Of a DNA stretch of 64,000 nucleotides, positions 45,707-53,874 are shown one piece after another. The stretch covers positions 248,001-312,000 of the forward strand of contig JAHLLS010000002.1 of assembly GCA_020444045.1 (NCBI GenBank), given 5' to 3'. The stretch comes from Deltaproteobacteria bacterium. GTDB lineage: Bacteria; Desulfobacterota; Desulfobacteria; Desulfobacterales; UBA5852. Within the stretch, counting starts at the first letter, position 1, and each line of letters opens with the position of its first letter. A program made the translations under genes and the position numbers. A model generated the notes under the pieces. That model was not told where the DNA came from, searched no databases, and saw only the letters and a program-made list of their open reading frames with translations.

Positions 45707-46738
45707 GTGAAAATCCGATTTTTCAGAAAAATAGCGCCGAGACGGCTGGTTGCCCGTTTGGGATTGTTCACCCTGCTGTTAGGCGGCATCCTTTTGCCCG
45801 GCAGCGGGAGGGGGGATGACCTGACCGATTGCATGACGGGCATGATGCAGCAGGCCGATGACGAGATGACCATCGGTGAGTTGCGCCGGCTGTGCCGGGA
45901 AAAGCTTCATCAAGAAACGGTGGCCGAGGAGGACGCGCCCCCGGCCGCTCTCTCCCAGCGCCTGGAGAAGGACAGGGAGAATGTCCTTCAGCCGTTTACC
46001 CTGATGAGCCACAAACCCAATTTCATATTGCTCGGGGCCTACAACTCTAGCGGGTACAATCCAGAACCTTACCGGGAGCAGGACAAAGATCCTTTTCTCG
46101 ATATCAATGACACCGAAGTCCAGTTCCAGATCAGCGGCAAGACGCCCCTGGCGGTCGGCCTGTTCGACATGTTCGACATCTACGCCGCCTACACGAACCA
46201 TTCCTTCTGGCAACTCTACGATTCGGACTCCTCCCCGTTTCGGGAAACCAACCACGAACCCGAAGCCTGGGTGCAGTTCGAACCGAATTGGTCGTTTCTG
46301 GGGCTGACCAACACGGTGAACGCGGTTGGCTTCGTTCACCAGTCCAACGGCCGCGGCGGCTCGCTCTCCAGGAGCTGGAACCGGATCTATGCTAACCTGG
46401 CCATCGAAAAGGGCCCTTTGGCCCTGAGCGTCAAGCCCTGGTATCGCATCCCGGAAGACGATGACGACAATCCGGACATCACCGATTACATGGGCCACTA
46501 CGAACTGCGGGCGGCGTATAAATGGGGCGAAAATGTGTTCAGCGCCATGTCGCGCAACAACCTCGAATCCGGCTTTTCCCGGGGCGCTGTCGAGCTGGCC
46601 TGGAGTTTTCCCCTCGGGAACTATCCGTTCCTGAAGGGCTATATTCAGTACTTTAGCGGTTATGGTGATAGCCTGATCGATTACGACAATTATGTCAACA
46701 CGATCGGCATCGGTTTCGCACTGACAGACTGGCTGTAG
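45707..46738 (+). CDS. pldA: outer-membrane phospholipase A
   Basis: 343 residues. A long N-terminal signal and 60-residue pre-domain precede the beta-barrel. The catalytic segment is FVHQSNGRGG, with the His and Ser of the OMPLA triad, and SRSWNRIYANL, with the Asn. The C-terminal barrel strands (VNTIGIGFALTDWL) end in an aromatic-Leu pattern for outer-membrane insertion. It degrades outer-membrane phospholipids that reach the outer leaflet. The start is preceded by a weak ribosome-binding site. Confidence 0.9.
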   Translation: MKIRFFRKIAPRRLVARLGLFTLLLGGILLPGSGRGDDLTDCMTGMMQQADDEMTIGELRRLCREKLHQETVAEEDAPPAALSQRLEKDRENVLQPFTLMSHKPNFILLGAYNSSGYNPEPYREQDKDPFLDINDTEVQFQISGKTPLAVGLFDMFDIYAAYTNHSFWQLYDSDSSPFRETNHEPEAWVQFEPNWSFLGLTNTVNAVGFVHQSNGRGGSLSRSWNRIYANLAIEKGPLALSVKPWYRIPEDDDDNPDITDYMGHYELRAAYKWGENVFSAMSRNNLESGFSRGAVELAWSFPLGNYPFLKGYIQYFSGYGDSLIDYDNYVNTIGIGFALTDWL

Positions 46739-46762
46739 CTTCGCTCGAACGGAATCGGCTAT

Positions 46763-47878
46763 TCATGGTTGGGCAGTTGTCTTTTCATTTTCCTCCACCA
46801 CACACAAAATCCCTTGGCCTTTCATGGCCGGACCGAAGCAAAGGTTGTCGGACTTGCATCTGGCCGGAACGGTGTCGCCGGACTGCCACCGTTTAATCAA
46901 ACCGGGCTCGCGGATAAAGGGCCGGCACATGGAGATATAGTCTGCCGTTCCATCGGCGATGGTTTGCCGGGCGACATTCAGTGAGCGCATGCCGCCCACC
47001 AGGATCAACGGCACATCCATCGCCTTTTTATAGGCGGCGGCGGCTTTCTTGAAATAGGCTTCTTTTTCCTCCTTGTTGATGCCGGCGCGGCTGGGGGACA
47101 GTTTGCCGGACGTCAGGGTACCCCCGGAGAGCTCGAAGGCATCGATCCCGGCAGCGGCCAGCAGTTTTGCGGCGGCGACAGAATCGTCAACCGTTAGACC
47201 GTTTTCAATACAGTCTTCGCTGTTGATTTTTATCAACACCGGGTATTGCTTGCCGACAACGTCCCGGATGGCATTGAGAACTTCCCGATGGACCCTGGCC
47301 CGGTTTCCGATGGCGCCGCCGTATTCGTCATCGCGCCGGTTGAATGCCGGCGACAGAAACTGGCTGAGCAGGTAGCCATGGGCCGAATGGATCTGAACCC
47401 CGTCAAACCCGGCCGCCTTGGCGCGCCCCGCTGCATCGGCATATGCCTGAACCAGATGACGGATATCTTCTTTGGTCAGTTCATGGCGGGGGGAATTGGC
47501 AAGCCCTTCAAAATCGGACACCACGTGCGGGGCCTGCCCGGTCAAGGCCTTGGCGGCAAAATGGCCGGCATGGGCCATTTGGGCCACAATTTTCCCACCG
47601 GCCTGATGAACCGCGTCGCACATCGATGCCAACCCTTCCACCAATTCGTCCTTATAGAGTCCCAATTGCCACGGGCCGGCCTGGCCTTCGGGGCTGACAT
47701 AGGCATGGCCGGAGATGATCAGCCCAACCCCGCCTTCTGCCAGCGCCACCATGGTTTGCGTCAACCGGGGGGTAACCGCACCATCATCGGCGGCCATGCC
47801 TTCCCAGGTCGCCGATCGCACAAACCGGTTGGCCAACCGCATACCGTTTATTTCTGTGGACTCAAATAGATTGCTCAT
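46763..47878 (-). CDS. NADH:flavin oxidoreductase, old yellow enzyme family
   Basis: 371 residues. The FMN-barrel landmarks are NRFVRSATWEGMA, GVGLIISGHAYV, IVAQMAHAG, FDGVQIHSAHGYLLSQFLSP and LILVGGMR. A C-terminal pattern (KSDNLCFGPAMKGQGILCVVEENEK) with spaced cysteines recalls the truncated iron-sulfur end of the two-domain enzymes, but this is a single-domain form. It may reduce activated alkenes. It is monocistronic, converging with pldA. Confidence 0.88.
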   Translation of the reverse strand: MSNLFESTEINGMRLANRFVRSATWEGMAADDGAVTPRLTQTMVALAEGGVGLIISGHAYVSPEGQAGPWQLGLYKDELVEGLASMCDAVHQAGGKIVAQMAHAGHFAAKALTGQAPHVVSDFEGLANSPRHELTKEDIRHLVQAYADAAGRAKAAGFDGVQIHSAHGYLLSQFLSPAFNRRDDEYGGAIGNRARVHREVLNAIRDVVGKQYPVLIKINSEDCIENGLTVDDSVAAAKLLAAAGIDAFELSGGTLTSGKLSPSRAGINKEEKEAYFKKAAAAYKKAMDVPLILVGGMRSLNVARQTIADGTADYISMCRPFIREPGLIKRWQSGDTVPARCKSDNLCFGPAMKGQGILCVVEENEKTTAQP

Positions 47879-48154
47879 TTTTTATTCCTATCGGTTAGAG
47901 TTTGATGACCCATCTTTGAATTCAGTGTATCAATTTCTGACTTCCACGAAAAGGGCATATATGACACAAAACAAGCCAAATCGGCCATTTTGGGCTTGCA
48001 CCTCACGGTATCCATTTGTTGTCGCTTCAAATAGTTTCATCGAGACGGGTACGATTTGTCACCGATCTTTTTAGTTACACTTAGCAAGGATTTCATGAAA
48101 TATCCGGTTAACGGTGAGGGGAACAGGGGGTAAATGGAAACAGGCCAGATAGCA

Positions 48155-48934
48155 TCAGGAGCCGGCCGCGACGGGTTCGGGGGGCGCGTCGGTAAGCTCC
48201 AAGATGAAAGCGCCGACCCACACTTTGCTGACCACCCTGAGGGGGATTCTACGCTCGTCGGCCGAGATCCAGAGGAGAAAGCGAGGCTTTTTACTTTTCT
48301 TGAAAATCCCACCCGCCTTGCGGACATCCGGTTCGATCAGAAAAGCCGGCCAGGAGCGGCCGCCGACCGTGATGGTTTCCTGCCGCACCACCAGCGCCTC
48401 GGCCAGATGGGTCTTTTTCCCGCTGCTGAGGGGACGGGTCACCGTCATTCCCGCCGTCAGGGGGAGGGATCTAACATAGTAAAGAATGGAGAGCATATCC
48501 AGGGTGCCGTCGGTCAGGGCAACGCTGCGTCTCGTTTTTCCTTTCTTTACATAATTGGCAACGCCCCGATCCCAATCGAAATCCACCCGGTAAGCCCGCC
48601 GGGTCCAGCCCTCCCGCATATCCTTTTCCAGCCGGAACGAGCGGGTCAATGCAAGATCCGTATAACCGCCGATGTGGCCGTCCACCGGAAACAGAATGTC
48701 CAGGGCCGGATAGGTGCGTGCCCGGAAAACAAAATGATAGGCCGGCTCGCCCCGGATCTCTTCCACCGGTCGCACCTCGAGGCTCACCCGCGCCACCGGA
48801 ACCTGCTCCCAGCGCACCTCATAGAAAAGTTTTTCCCCCGGCGCGAAGGGCAGGGTGTCGGCCAAGCCGGTAACCGCCCCAATAAGCAGCCATGCGGTTA
48901 GCATCGAAAACTTGATTATTTGTGGAAATTGCAT
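48155..48934 (-). CDS. DUF3108 domain periplasmic protein
   Basis: 259 residues with an N-terminal signal (MQFPQIIKFSM, cut near TGLADT). Characteristic segments are FAPGEKLFYEVRWEQVPVARV and PDVRKAGGIFKKSKKPRFLLWISADERRIPLRV, the DUF3108 pattern. Function is unknown; it is beta-rich. Upstream is a long non-coding stretch with repeat B. Confidence 0.83.
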   Translation of the reverse strand: MQFPQIIKFSMLTAWLLIGAVTGLADTLPFAPGEKLFYEVRWEQVPVARVSLEVRPVEEIRGEPAYHFVFRARTYPALDILFPVDGHIGGYTDLALTRSFRLEKDMREGWTRRAYRVDFDWDRGVANYVKKGKTRRSVALTDGTLDMLSILYYVRSLPLTAGMTVTRPLSSGKKTHLAEALVVRQETITVGGRSWPAFLIEPDVRKAGGIFKKSKKPRFLLWISADERRIPLRVVSKVWVGAFILELTDAPPEPVAAGS

Positions 48935-49015
48935 TGTCTGATGGACCCCTGCAGCACAAAAAACATCAAGTTATTCACAGTTGTTAGGTCAACCGGGTTT
49001 ATGCTGTTAGGGTCA

Positions 49016-49197
49016 TTCCCTTTGTCCAGCGCTGAGCATCGGCGGCGTGGTCGGGAATAAGTGCGTGGACTGTCTGAGCCTGCCGAAGGCAGGCGAGTTT
49101 CCACGCGCTCCGGCCGTGCCGACGACGCGCAGGGTCAAGCTGGACAAGGGCGTCTTCTTTTGGTTCGTTTTCTGCCACGCGGAAGAAAATGAACAAC
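49016..49197. repeat. dispersed intergenic repeat, copy B
   Basis: 182 bases similar to repeat A at 33705-33888; the shared blocks are listed there. Here the internal hairpin CTGCCGAAGGCAG is evident. The 3' end again carries TTCGTTTTCT against AGAAAATGAAC. The two copies are diverged, so they are old. Confidence 0.75.
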
Positions 49198-49414
49198 CAA
49201 ACTCCATGTTTCTCGCCTGACCAGCAGAACCTTTCCAATCATCCACCAGAAACGATGGGTTCAGAAAAAACAAAGGCCCCGTACCCGCCATATGAACCTG
49301 GTCTGTTCAATAGGACGTCCAAGAGGCCCTATTAGTTGACACGAATTCTCGGATCAGACCAATAGCACGACATTTTTTTGACACCCCCCCACACTTTTGA
49401 TACAGATCCCAAAA

Positions 49415-49549
49415 GTCTCACCACATTCCAGCCGGCACGACCCCGCAGTACCGCGCAAGCGGATGAAATCTGGAAACACCTTATCGGATTTCAGTATTTG
49501 CATAAAATATAAAAAGTCAGGTTAGGTGTCATCTGGTGACGCCTAACCA
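49415..49549. repeat. dispersed repeat C, copy 1
   Basis: A 49-base block (49415-49463, from GTCTCAC to GCAAGCGGA) matches 54188-54236 at 39 of 49 positions with no gaps. After about 55 unrelated bases comes GGTTAGGTGTCA-N2-TGGTGACGCCTAACC, a palindrome. The other copy ends in a similar but degenerate palindrome at 54294-54322. The two copies bracket the accessory genes at 49.7-53.9 kb. Confidence 0.7.
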
Positions 49550-49700
49550 ACCAAGACAAAACCTCTAATTTTAAGTGCAAACATTTGTTTCCATGATGAA
49601 TTTGTTTGTTAAGATTGAATTCGGCAGGGACGGTTGGACGCCAAAAACTGACACATTCCCGAATATTTTAGGGCACCTAATTTAAAAAAAGGAGAAGCTC

Positions 49701-50342
49701 ATGGCATTGATGACATCCTATCTACTTAAGACAAGTAATTTAGCTGACTTTTTCAATGCGATACAATCTGCCAAAGCACCAGAACGTTTTACATATAAAT
49801 TTCTAAAAGATCTAGAGTTTTCGAGTAGCAATGATCGACTATTTGTTGGTGTTTTAAAAGGATTAGGGTTCATAGATGAGAATAGTGTCCCCCGGCAGAG
49901 GTATTTTGACTTTCTCGATCAATCCAATTCTGGCCGTGTATTAGCGGAGGCTATTGAAGTGGCATATGGCGATCTATTCAACCTTAGAAAAGACGCTCAA
50001 AATATGGATATTAACGAGGTGAAAGGTAAATTTCGGAGTCTAACCCAAGGTCAGAAATCTGATAATGTTATCCACAATATGGCTGCCACATTTAAAGCTC
50101 TTTGCGAACAAGCTGATTGGACTCAAAGTAAAAAAACCATCAAAAAAACGAAAAAAACATCTGAATCAATAGATGCAATTATAGATACACCCGAACAAAC
50201 TGATAAAATACCAGACCCAAAAGAAGTGCATAATTCTGAACGATTACAACTTCACTATAACATTCAGATTATACTCCCTAGTTCGAGGGATTCAGCAGTT
50301 TTTGATGCGATATTTACAAGCTTAAAGAGGCATCTATTATGA
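49701..50342 (+). CDS. DUF5343 protein, first gene of a two-gene unit
   Basis: 213 residues. N-terminal segments resemble DUF5343: FFNAIQSAKAPERFTYKFLKD, then DRLFVGVLKGLGFIDENSVPRQRY and FNLRKDAQNMDINEVKGKF. It reads like a winged-helix-type domain with a helical part. A Lys/Thr/Ser-rich linker (about residues 136-155) leads to a C-terminal beta segment (RLQLHYNIQIILP). The frame ends at 50342 in an ATGA overlap with the HEPN gene, so the two are translationally coupled. The DNA is AT-rich, unlike the surroundings. Confidence 0.75.
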   Translation: MALMTSYLLKTSNLADFFNAIQSAKAPERFTYKFLKDLEFSSSNDRLFVGVLKGLGFIDENSVPRQRYFDFLDQSNSGRVLAEAIEVAYGDLFNLRKDAQNMDINEVKGKFRSLTQGQKSDNVIHNMAATFKALCEQADWTQSKKTIKKTKKTSESIDAIIDTPEQTDKIPDPKEVHNSERLQLHYNIQIILPSSRDSAVFDAIFTSLKRHLL

Positions 50343-50917
50343 GAACAATAAAAAAAGCTGATGAAATATATGCATTTGTCTATCGAGGCCATCTGGCACG
50401 CCAGGCAGTTGGTCAATCGTCTAGTCGCCATGAAGGAAGAAACATATCTCGTCGTTTACCACTCAATCTCATTGAAGACCTTCATATCGAGGCGGCAGAA
50501 CGTATGGCTGTCGTTTATACTGCGATAGCTGGTTTCGAACGTGCTGTGCGCGCGTTTATAAAGTCAAGACTATTAGATCCTGAAGTAGTCGGGGAGGACT
50601 GGTGGGAAAAGTGCGTTCCAGAGAAGAGGCGGAAAAAAGCTGATTCGAGAAGGGACGAAGAAAATAAAATACGGTATCATGCAAAGCGTGGAGATAATCT
50701 GTTAGACTATACTGAAATTGAAGACCTTGCTGCGATTATAACGACAAACCAGGAACATTTTAAAGATTTTATTCCAGACATAGATTGGGCCAAACATATA
50801 TTTAAGTCTGTTGAGCGAGCAAGAAATATAATAATGCATAGCGGTGAGCTAGAACCAGAGGATGTCGAACGCTTAGGTATGGCAATGCGAGACTGGCTCA
50901 ATCAGGTTGGTGGATAG
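50339..50917 (+). CDS. Swt1-type HEPN-domain protein
   Basis: 192 residues, almost entirely helical. The motif SVERARNIIMHSGEL near residue 160 has the R-(N)-x3-H pattern (RNIIMH) of HEPN ribonucleases, with the shape seen in Swt1-like HEPN domains. Acidic and charged segments (EKRRKKADSRRDEENK) interrupt the helices. HEPN proteins are commonly RNases in toxin-antitoxin, CRISPR and abortive-infection systems. The start overlaps the DUF5343 gene by 4 bases. No signal or membrane segment is seen. Confidence 0.72.
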   Translation: MRTIKKADEIYAFVYRGHLARQAVGQSSSRHEGRNISRRLPLNLIEDLHIEAAERMAVVYTAIAGFERAVRAFIKSRLLDPEVVGEDWWEKCVPEKRRKKADSRRDEENKIRYHAKRGDNLLDYTEIEDLAAIITTNQEHFKDFIPDIDWAKHIFKSVERARNIIMHSGELEPEDVERLGMAMRDWLNQVGG

Positions 50918-51018
50918 CCACCTGCTACCCCCGACACGACTTCGATATTCGGATATACTGGGTCGCCCATTAAGTCGCGTTCGTGGTCGGACCTCGCCAA
51001 GCGATAGACAACAAGAAC

Positions 51019-51114
51019 AAAAGTTACCAAACCACACTCCATACAGCATGAAAACGAATACTTTTGGGAGGGAATCGTTGAACAACCAAATGGTTAGTGC
51101 TGCTCGACCCTGCA
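51019..51114. repeat. intergenic repeat S, copy 1
   Basis: About 75% identical by eye to 51675-51769, with one gap. Best-conserved blocks are AAAACGAAT, CTTTTGGGA, GGAATC and AATGGTTAG. Each copy lies 28-43 bases upstream of a lipoprotein gene. It contains no gene. Confidence 0.65.
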
Positions 51115-51141
51115 TCCTGTAATCTTTACTGGAGGTTGCTG

Positions 51142-51630
51142 ATGAAAAATGCCACGATAGTTTTAGAACTGTTTGTACTGTTAATACTATCCTCTTCACT
51201 CATTTTCTTTTTTGGTTGTGCTTCCTCACCAGAGTTGAAAGGTACAGAAGGAGAGCTTTGGGCTGGAAAATTAGCAGGAATGATTGATGCCGATCTCAAG
51301 ATGTACTTCTCCCGATTCGACGAGAAGGAAGACCACTATGAGGTAAAAGGTAGTTTTAATGGGGAAATCGGCAGAGTCGCAGGCGGGTATGGCAGCGGAA
51401 CAATGAGGGGTACCCTTTCAGGCGAGGTTAAAGAAGGTAACGTTGTTGTCCGCATAAGGGGAACTGCAACCGTAAACGAGGGGTCGGCCTCTATAACCGG
51501 AAAATTGCGTGGAACATTATTGGATAACCAAGCAGCCGGTACCTGGGATATTGATGCACGTAGCAGTGAAGGGTCACATTATTTTTCAGGCCAATGGCAT
51601 GCCGACAAGACGGATTCTGCGATCCAGTGA
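51142..51630 (+). CDS. lipoprotein of unknown function
   Basis: 162 residues from the ATG at 51142 (GGAGG 8 bases upstream). The signal sequence ends in FFGC, giving lipid attachment at about residue 26. The mature part is rich in Gly, Ser and Thr with repeated beta-strand patterns (GSFNGEIGRVAGGYGSG, GTLSGEVKEGNVVVRI, GTATVNEGSASITGKL), like a small beta-barrel or lipocalin-like fold. I do not recognise the family. It lies between two copies of repeat S. Confidence 0.68.
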   Translation: MKNATIVLELFVLLILSSSLIFFFGCASSPELKGTEGELWAGKLAGMIDADLKMYFSRFDEKEDHYEVKGSFNGEIGRVAGGYGSGTMRGTLSGEVKEGNVVVRIRGTATVNEGSASITGKLRGTLLDNQAAGTWDIDARSSEGSHYFSGQWHADKTDSAIQ

Positions 51631-51674
51631 AAGGTTCGGGGGTCATGTTACAATAGCTCTCAGATAACTATCGG

Positions 51675-51769
51675 AAAAGTGGCCAAGCAGAGCTCCACAC
51701 AGCCTAAAAACGAATTCTTTTGGGAAGGAATCTTGAATTACCGAATGGTTAGCACAGCCCGTCTACGCA
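51675..51769. repeat. intergenic repeat S, copy 2
   Basis: 95 bases similar to 51019-51114, located between the beta-rich lipoprotein gene and the SOUL gene. The gene-plus-repeat unit is about 655 bases long, so the two repeats could have flanked a cassette-like insertion. Confidence 0.65.
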
Positions 51770-51812
51770 CCCGACGCGCGGCGGGAAAGCGATCAAACTG
51801 GAGGAAACTGTC

Positions 51813-52442
51813 ATGCAACACTTAACGCCAATTATTGTTTTACTCTTTCTTTCGTTTTTTGCGGGAGGATGTGCCACCTCCGTCGAAGACGCAAAGTACA
51901 TAACCATAAGCCAGGCCAGCAATTTCGAACTCCGCGATTATCCACCTCAAATCATTGCGGAGACCGAAGTAGAAGGATCGCTTGAGGATGCAGGAGACAA
52001 GGCTTTCAAAAAGCTGTTTGATTACATCTCCGGGGAAAACCAATCGCGAGAAAATATATCGATGACGTCGCCCGTAACCCAGAAACCATCATCTGAAAAG
52101 ATAGAAATGACAACACCTGTCGGGCAGGAACGCACGGCTGGGGGCTGGATGGTTTCCTTCATGATGCCGGCGTCATACACACTGGAGACCTTGCCGATTC
52201 CAGACAACCCGGATGTCAGGTTGCGTCAGATACCAGCGCGTCGGATGGCTAGCGTAAGGTATTCCGGTACTTGGAGTGAGAAACGATACCTTCAATATTT
52301 GCAGGATCTAGAGTCGTGGATTGCAAAAAACGGCTTCAGAATCCTGGGCGAACCGGTCTGGGCACGTTACAATCCCCCTTTCACCCCATGGTTCATGCGA
52401 CGCAACGAGATTCTCATTCCAGTGGATAGTGAGGAAAAGTGA
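51813..52442 (+). CDS. SOUL haem-binding family lipoprotein
   Basis: 209 residues. The signal ends in FFAGGC (about residue 20). SOUL motifs are FELRDYPPQIIAETEVEG, AFKKLFDYISGENQ, ISMTSPVTQKP, IEMTTPVGQE, and the C-terminal YNPPFTPWFMRRNEIL. SOUL proteins bind haem or other tetrapyrroles in some organisms. A GGAGG site lies 9 bases before the ATG. It follows repeat S copy 2. Confidence 0.85.
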   Translation: MQHLTPIIVLLFLSFFAGGCATSVEDAKYITISQASNFELRDYPPQIIAETEVEGSLEDAGDKAFKKLFDYISGENQSRENISMTSPVTQKPSSEKIEMTTPVGQERTAGGWMVSFMMPASYTLETLPIPDNPDVRLRQIPARRMASVRYSGTWSEKRYLQYLQDLESWIAKNGFRILGEPVWARYNPPFTPWFMRRNEILIPVDSEEK

Positions 52443-52460
52443 GGGAATGATTCTGTCGGG

Positions 52461-52480
52461 GTCGCCCATTAAAGGGCGAC
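52461..52480. other. hairpin after the SOUL gene
   Basis: GTCGCCC and GGGCGAC form a 7-bp stem with a 6-base loop, 18 bases past the stop codon. No T-run follows. The 14-mer GGGTCGCCCATTAA at its left side occurs identically at 50960-50973, after the HEPN gene. Confidence 0.5.
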
Positions 52481-52551
52481 CGCGCACCCTCCGGCCCACC
52501 CCCACGACCCCGCGTTGCAGAAAGCACTTTATGGCGTTCTTGTATCTGTAA

Positions 52552-52713
52552 GGTGCGCAGAGGGAAGTGGGCCATCGCGCCCACTACATTCCTCGACCGT
52601 GCTGCGTGCTGATGAAATTTGCCGAGGATATTGGCCTGAATGTCATGGTTTTCAGAGATTCGGACCAGGCGATGGCTTGGCTTTCATCCGTGTACGAGGG
52701 GGACCCCGCATAG
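52552..52713 (+). pseudogene. possible 3' remnant of a gene
   Basis: The open frame from 52552 to the TAG at 52711 includes MKFAEDIGLNVMVFRDSDQA and MAWLSS from the internal ATG at 52612. The pattern of a hydrophobic strand, VFRD, and AMAWL looks like the end of a SpoIIAA/STAS-like or similar small fold. There is no ribosome-binding site and the upstream part has no coding look. I regard it as a remnant, with low certainty. The remaining bases of the 403-base gap hold nothing else that I can identify. Confidence 0.3.
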
Positions 52714-52845
52714 GCACCCCCGCAATCCTTTATTCCCTTCGCAACCCATCCCGTTTAAACTTGTCAGCATCCTTTCAAGAAATCCTCCCAGCTCGCATGG
52801 GTTTTGCAGCGCAGGGCGTCTCCATCCCCGAGGTGAAAGTGCCCG

Positions 52846-53874
52846 CTAAACCGACCGTGTCTCCGGAAAACGGTTCATGGACTGCTGCGCGATCATCCAG
52901 CCGGGATATTCTGCGGGCAGGTCGCTGACCGCTTTTAAACGTGACAGATCCTCGGCGGACAGTTTGACCTGAGGTGCCGCGAGGTTGTCGGCCAGCTGTT
53001 CCGGCTTTTTGGCGCCGATGATCACGCTGGTGACCACCGGCTGGTGCAGCAGCCAGCTCAGGGCGATCCGGGCCACGGAAACCTGTTTTTCTGTCGCGAT
53101 TTCCCGCATCACGTCCACGACGTCGAAAGCGCGTGCCCTGTCCACGGGCGGAAAATCGAAGTCCACCCGGCGGGCACCCTCCGGCCCCTGGCCGTCGCGG
53201 TCGAATTTGCCGGACAAAAGGCCGCCTGCCAGGGGGCTCCAGACCATCAGCCCGAGGTTCTGGTCCTGCAGTACCGGAACGATCTCGCGCTCCAGATCCC
53301 GGCCGGCGATGGTGTAGTAGGCCTGCAGGCTTTCAAAGCGGTGCAAGTTGCATTTGTCCGATATCCACAGGGATTTCATCAACTGCCAGGCCGCCAGGTT
53401 GGAGCAACCGAGGTAGCGGACCTTGCCGGAGCGCACCAGATCGTCCAAGGCCCGCAACGTCTCTTCCAGGGGTGTGAGCGGGTCGAACCCGTGGATCTGG
53501 TATAGGTCGATGTAATCCGTCCCCAGGCGTTCCAGGCTCGCATCAACCGCCTGCATGATATGGCCGCGGGACAGCCCAACCTGGTTGGGCCCGGGCCCCA
53601 TGCGCCCGAACACCTTGGTGGCCAGCACCACATCCTTGCGGCGCTGACCCAAGGCCTTCCCCAGCATCCTTTCGGAATCCCCTTCGGAGTAGATGTCGGC
53701 CGTGTCGATAAAATTGATCCCGGCATCCAATACCCGGGCAATCAGGTCGTCCACCGCGTCCTGGGGCAGCCGGCCGATGGCACGCCAGAAATCTCGGCCA
53801 CCACCAAAGGTCATGGTGCCGAAGCACAATTCCGAGACGAGCAGCCCTGTCCTGCCGAGTTGTTTGTATCGCAT
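52846..53874 (-). CDS. aldo/keto reductase
   Basis: 342 residues. Motifs: LGRTGLLVSELCFGTMTFGGG, DTADIYSEGDSERMLG with the catalytic Asp and Tyr, LATKVFGRMG (Lys), DYIDLYQIHGFD (His), and the NADPH-binding stretch GAKKPEQLADN. It is close to the YhdN/AKR11-12 type. The substrate is not known. It is monocistronic and lies inside the stretch bounded by repeat C. Confidence 0.9.
   Translation of the reverse strand: MRYKQLGRTGLLVSELCFGTMTFGGGRDFWRAIGRLPQDAVDDLIARVLDAGINFIDTADIYSEGDSERMLGKALGQRRKDVVLATKVFGRMGPGPNQVGLSRGHIMQAVDASLERLGTDYIDLYQIHGFDPLTPLEETLRALDDLVRSGKVRYLGCSNLAAWQLMKSLWISDKCNLHRFESLQAYYTIAGRDLEREIVPVLQDQNLGLMVWSPLAGGLLSGKFDRDGQGPEGARRVDFDFPPVDRARAFDVVDVMREIATEKQVSVARIALSWLLHQPVVTSVIIGAKKPEQLADNLAAPQVKLSAEDLSRLKAVSDLPAEYPGWMIAQQSMNRFPETRSV

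Larger units (their letters stand above)
48935..49700. other. 766-base non-coding region with repeats, before the HEPN operon
   Basis: No gene is seen on either strand. It contains repeat B (49016-49197) and repeat C copy 1 (49415-49549), with AT-rich DNA after 49480. AAAGGAG precedes the start of the + strand gene at 49701. No clear promoter is assigned. Confidence 0.6.

Noticed and set aside
48134..48901. 255-residue + strand frame opposite DUF3108
   Set aside because: It is the mirror of a real gene; composition is explained by codon bias of the opposite strand.
49521..49547. integron attC site
   Set aside because: GTTAGGT and GCCTAAC fit the GTTRRRY and RYYYAAC core patterns, but they are in the wrong order for an attC (GTT first), no matching partner cores are convincing, and there is no integrase in the window.
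52515..52928. 137-residue + strand frame after the SOUL gene
   Set aside because: Runs into the end of the aldo/keto reductase gene on the other strand and shows no conserved pattern.
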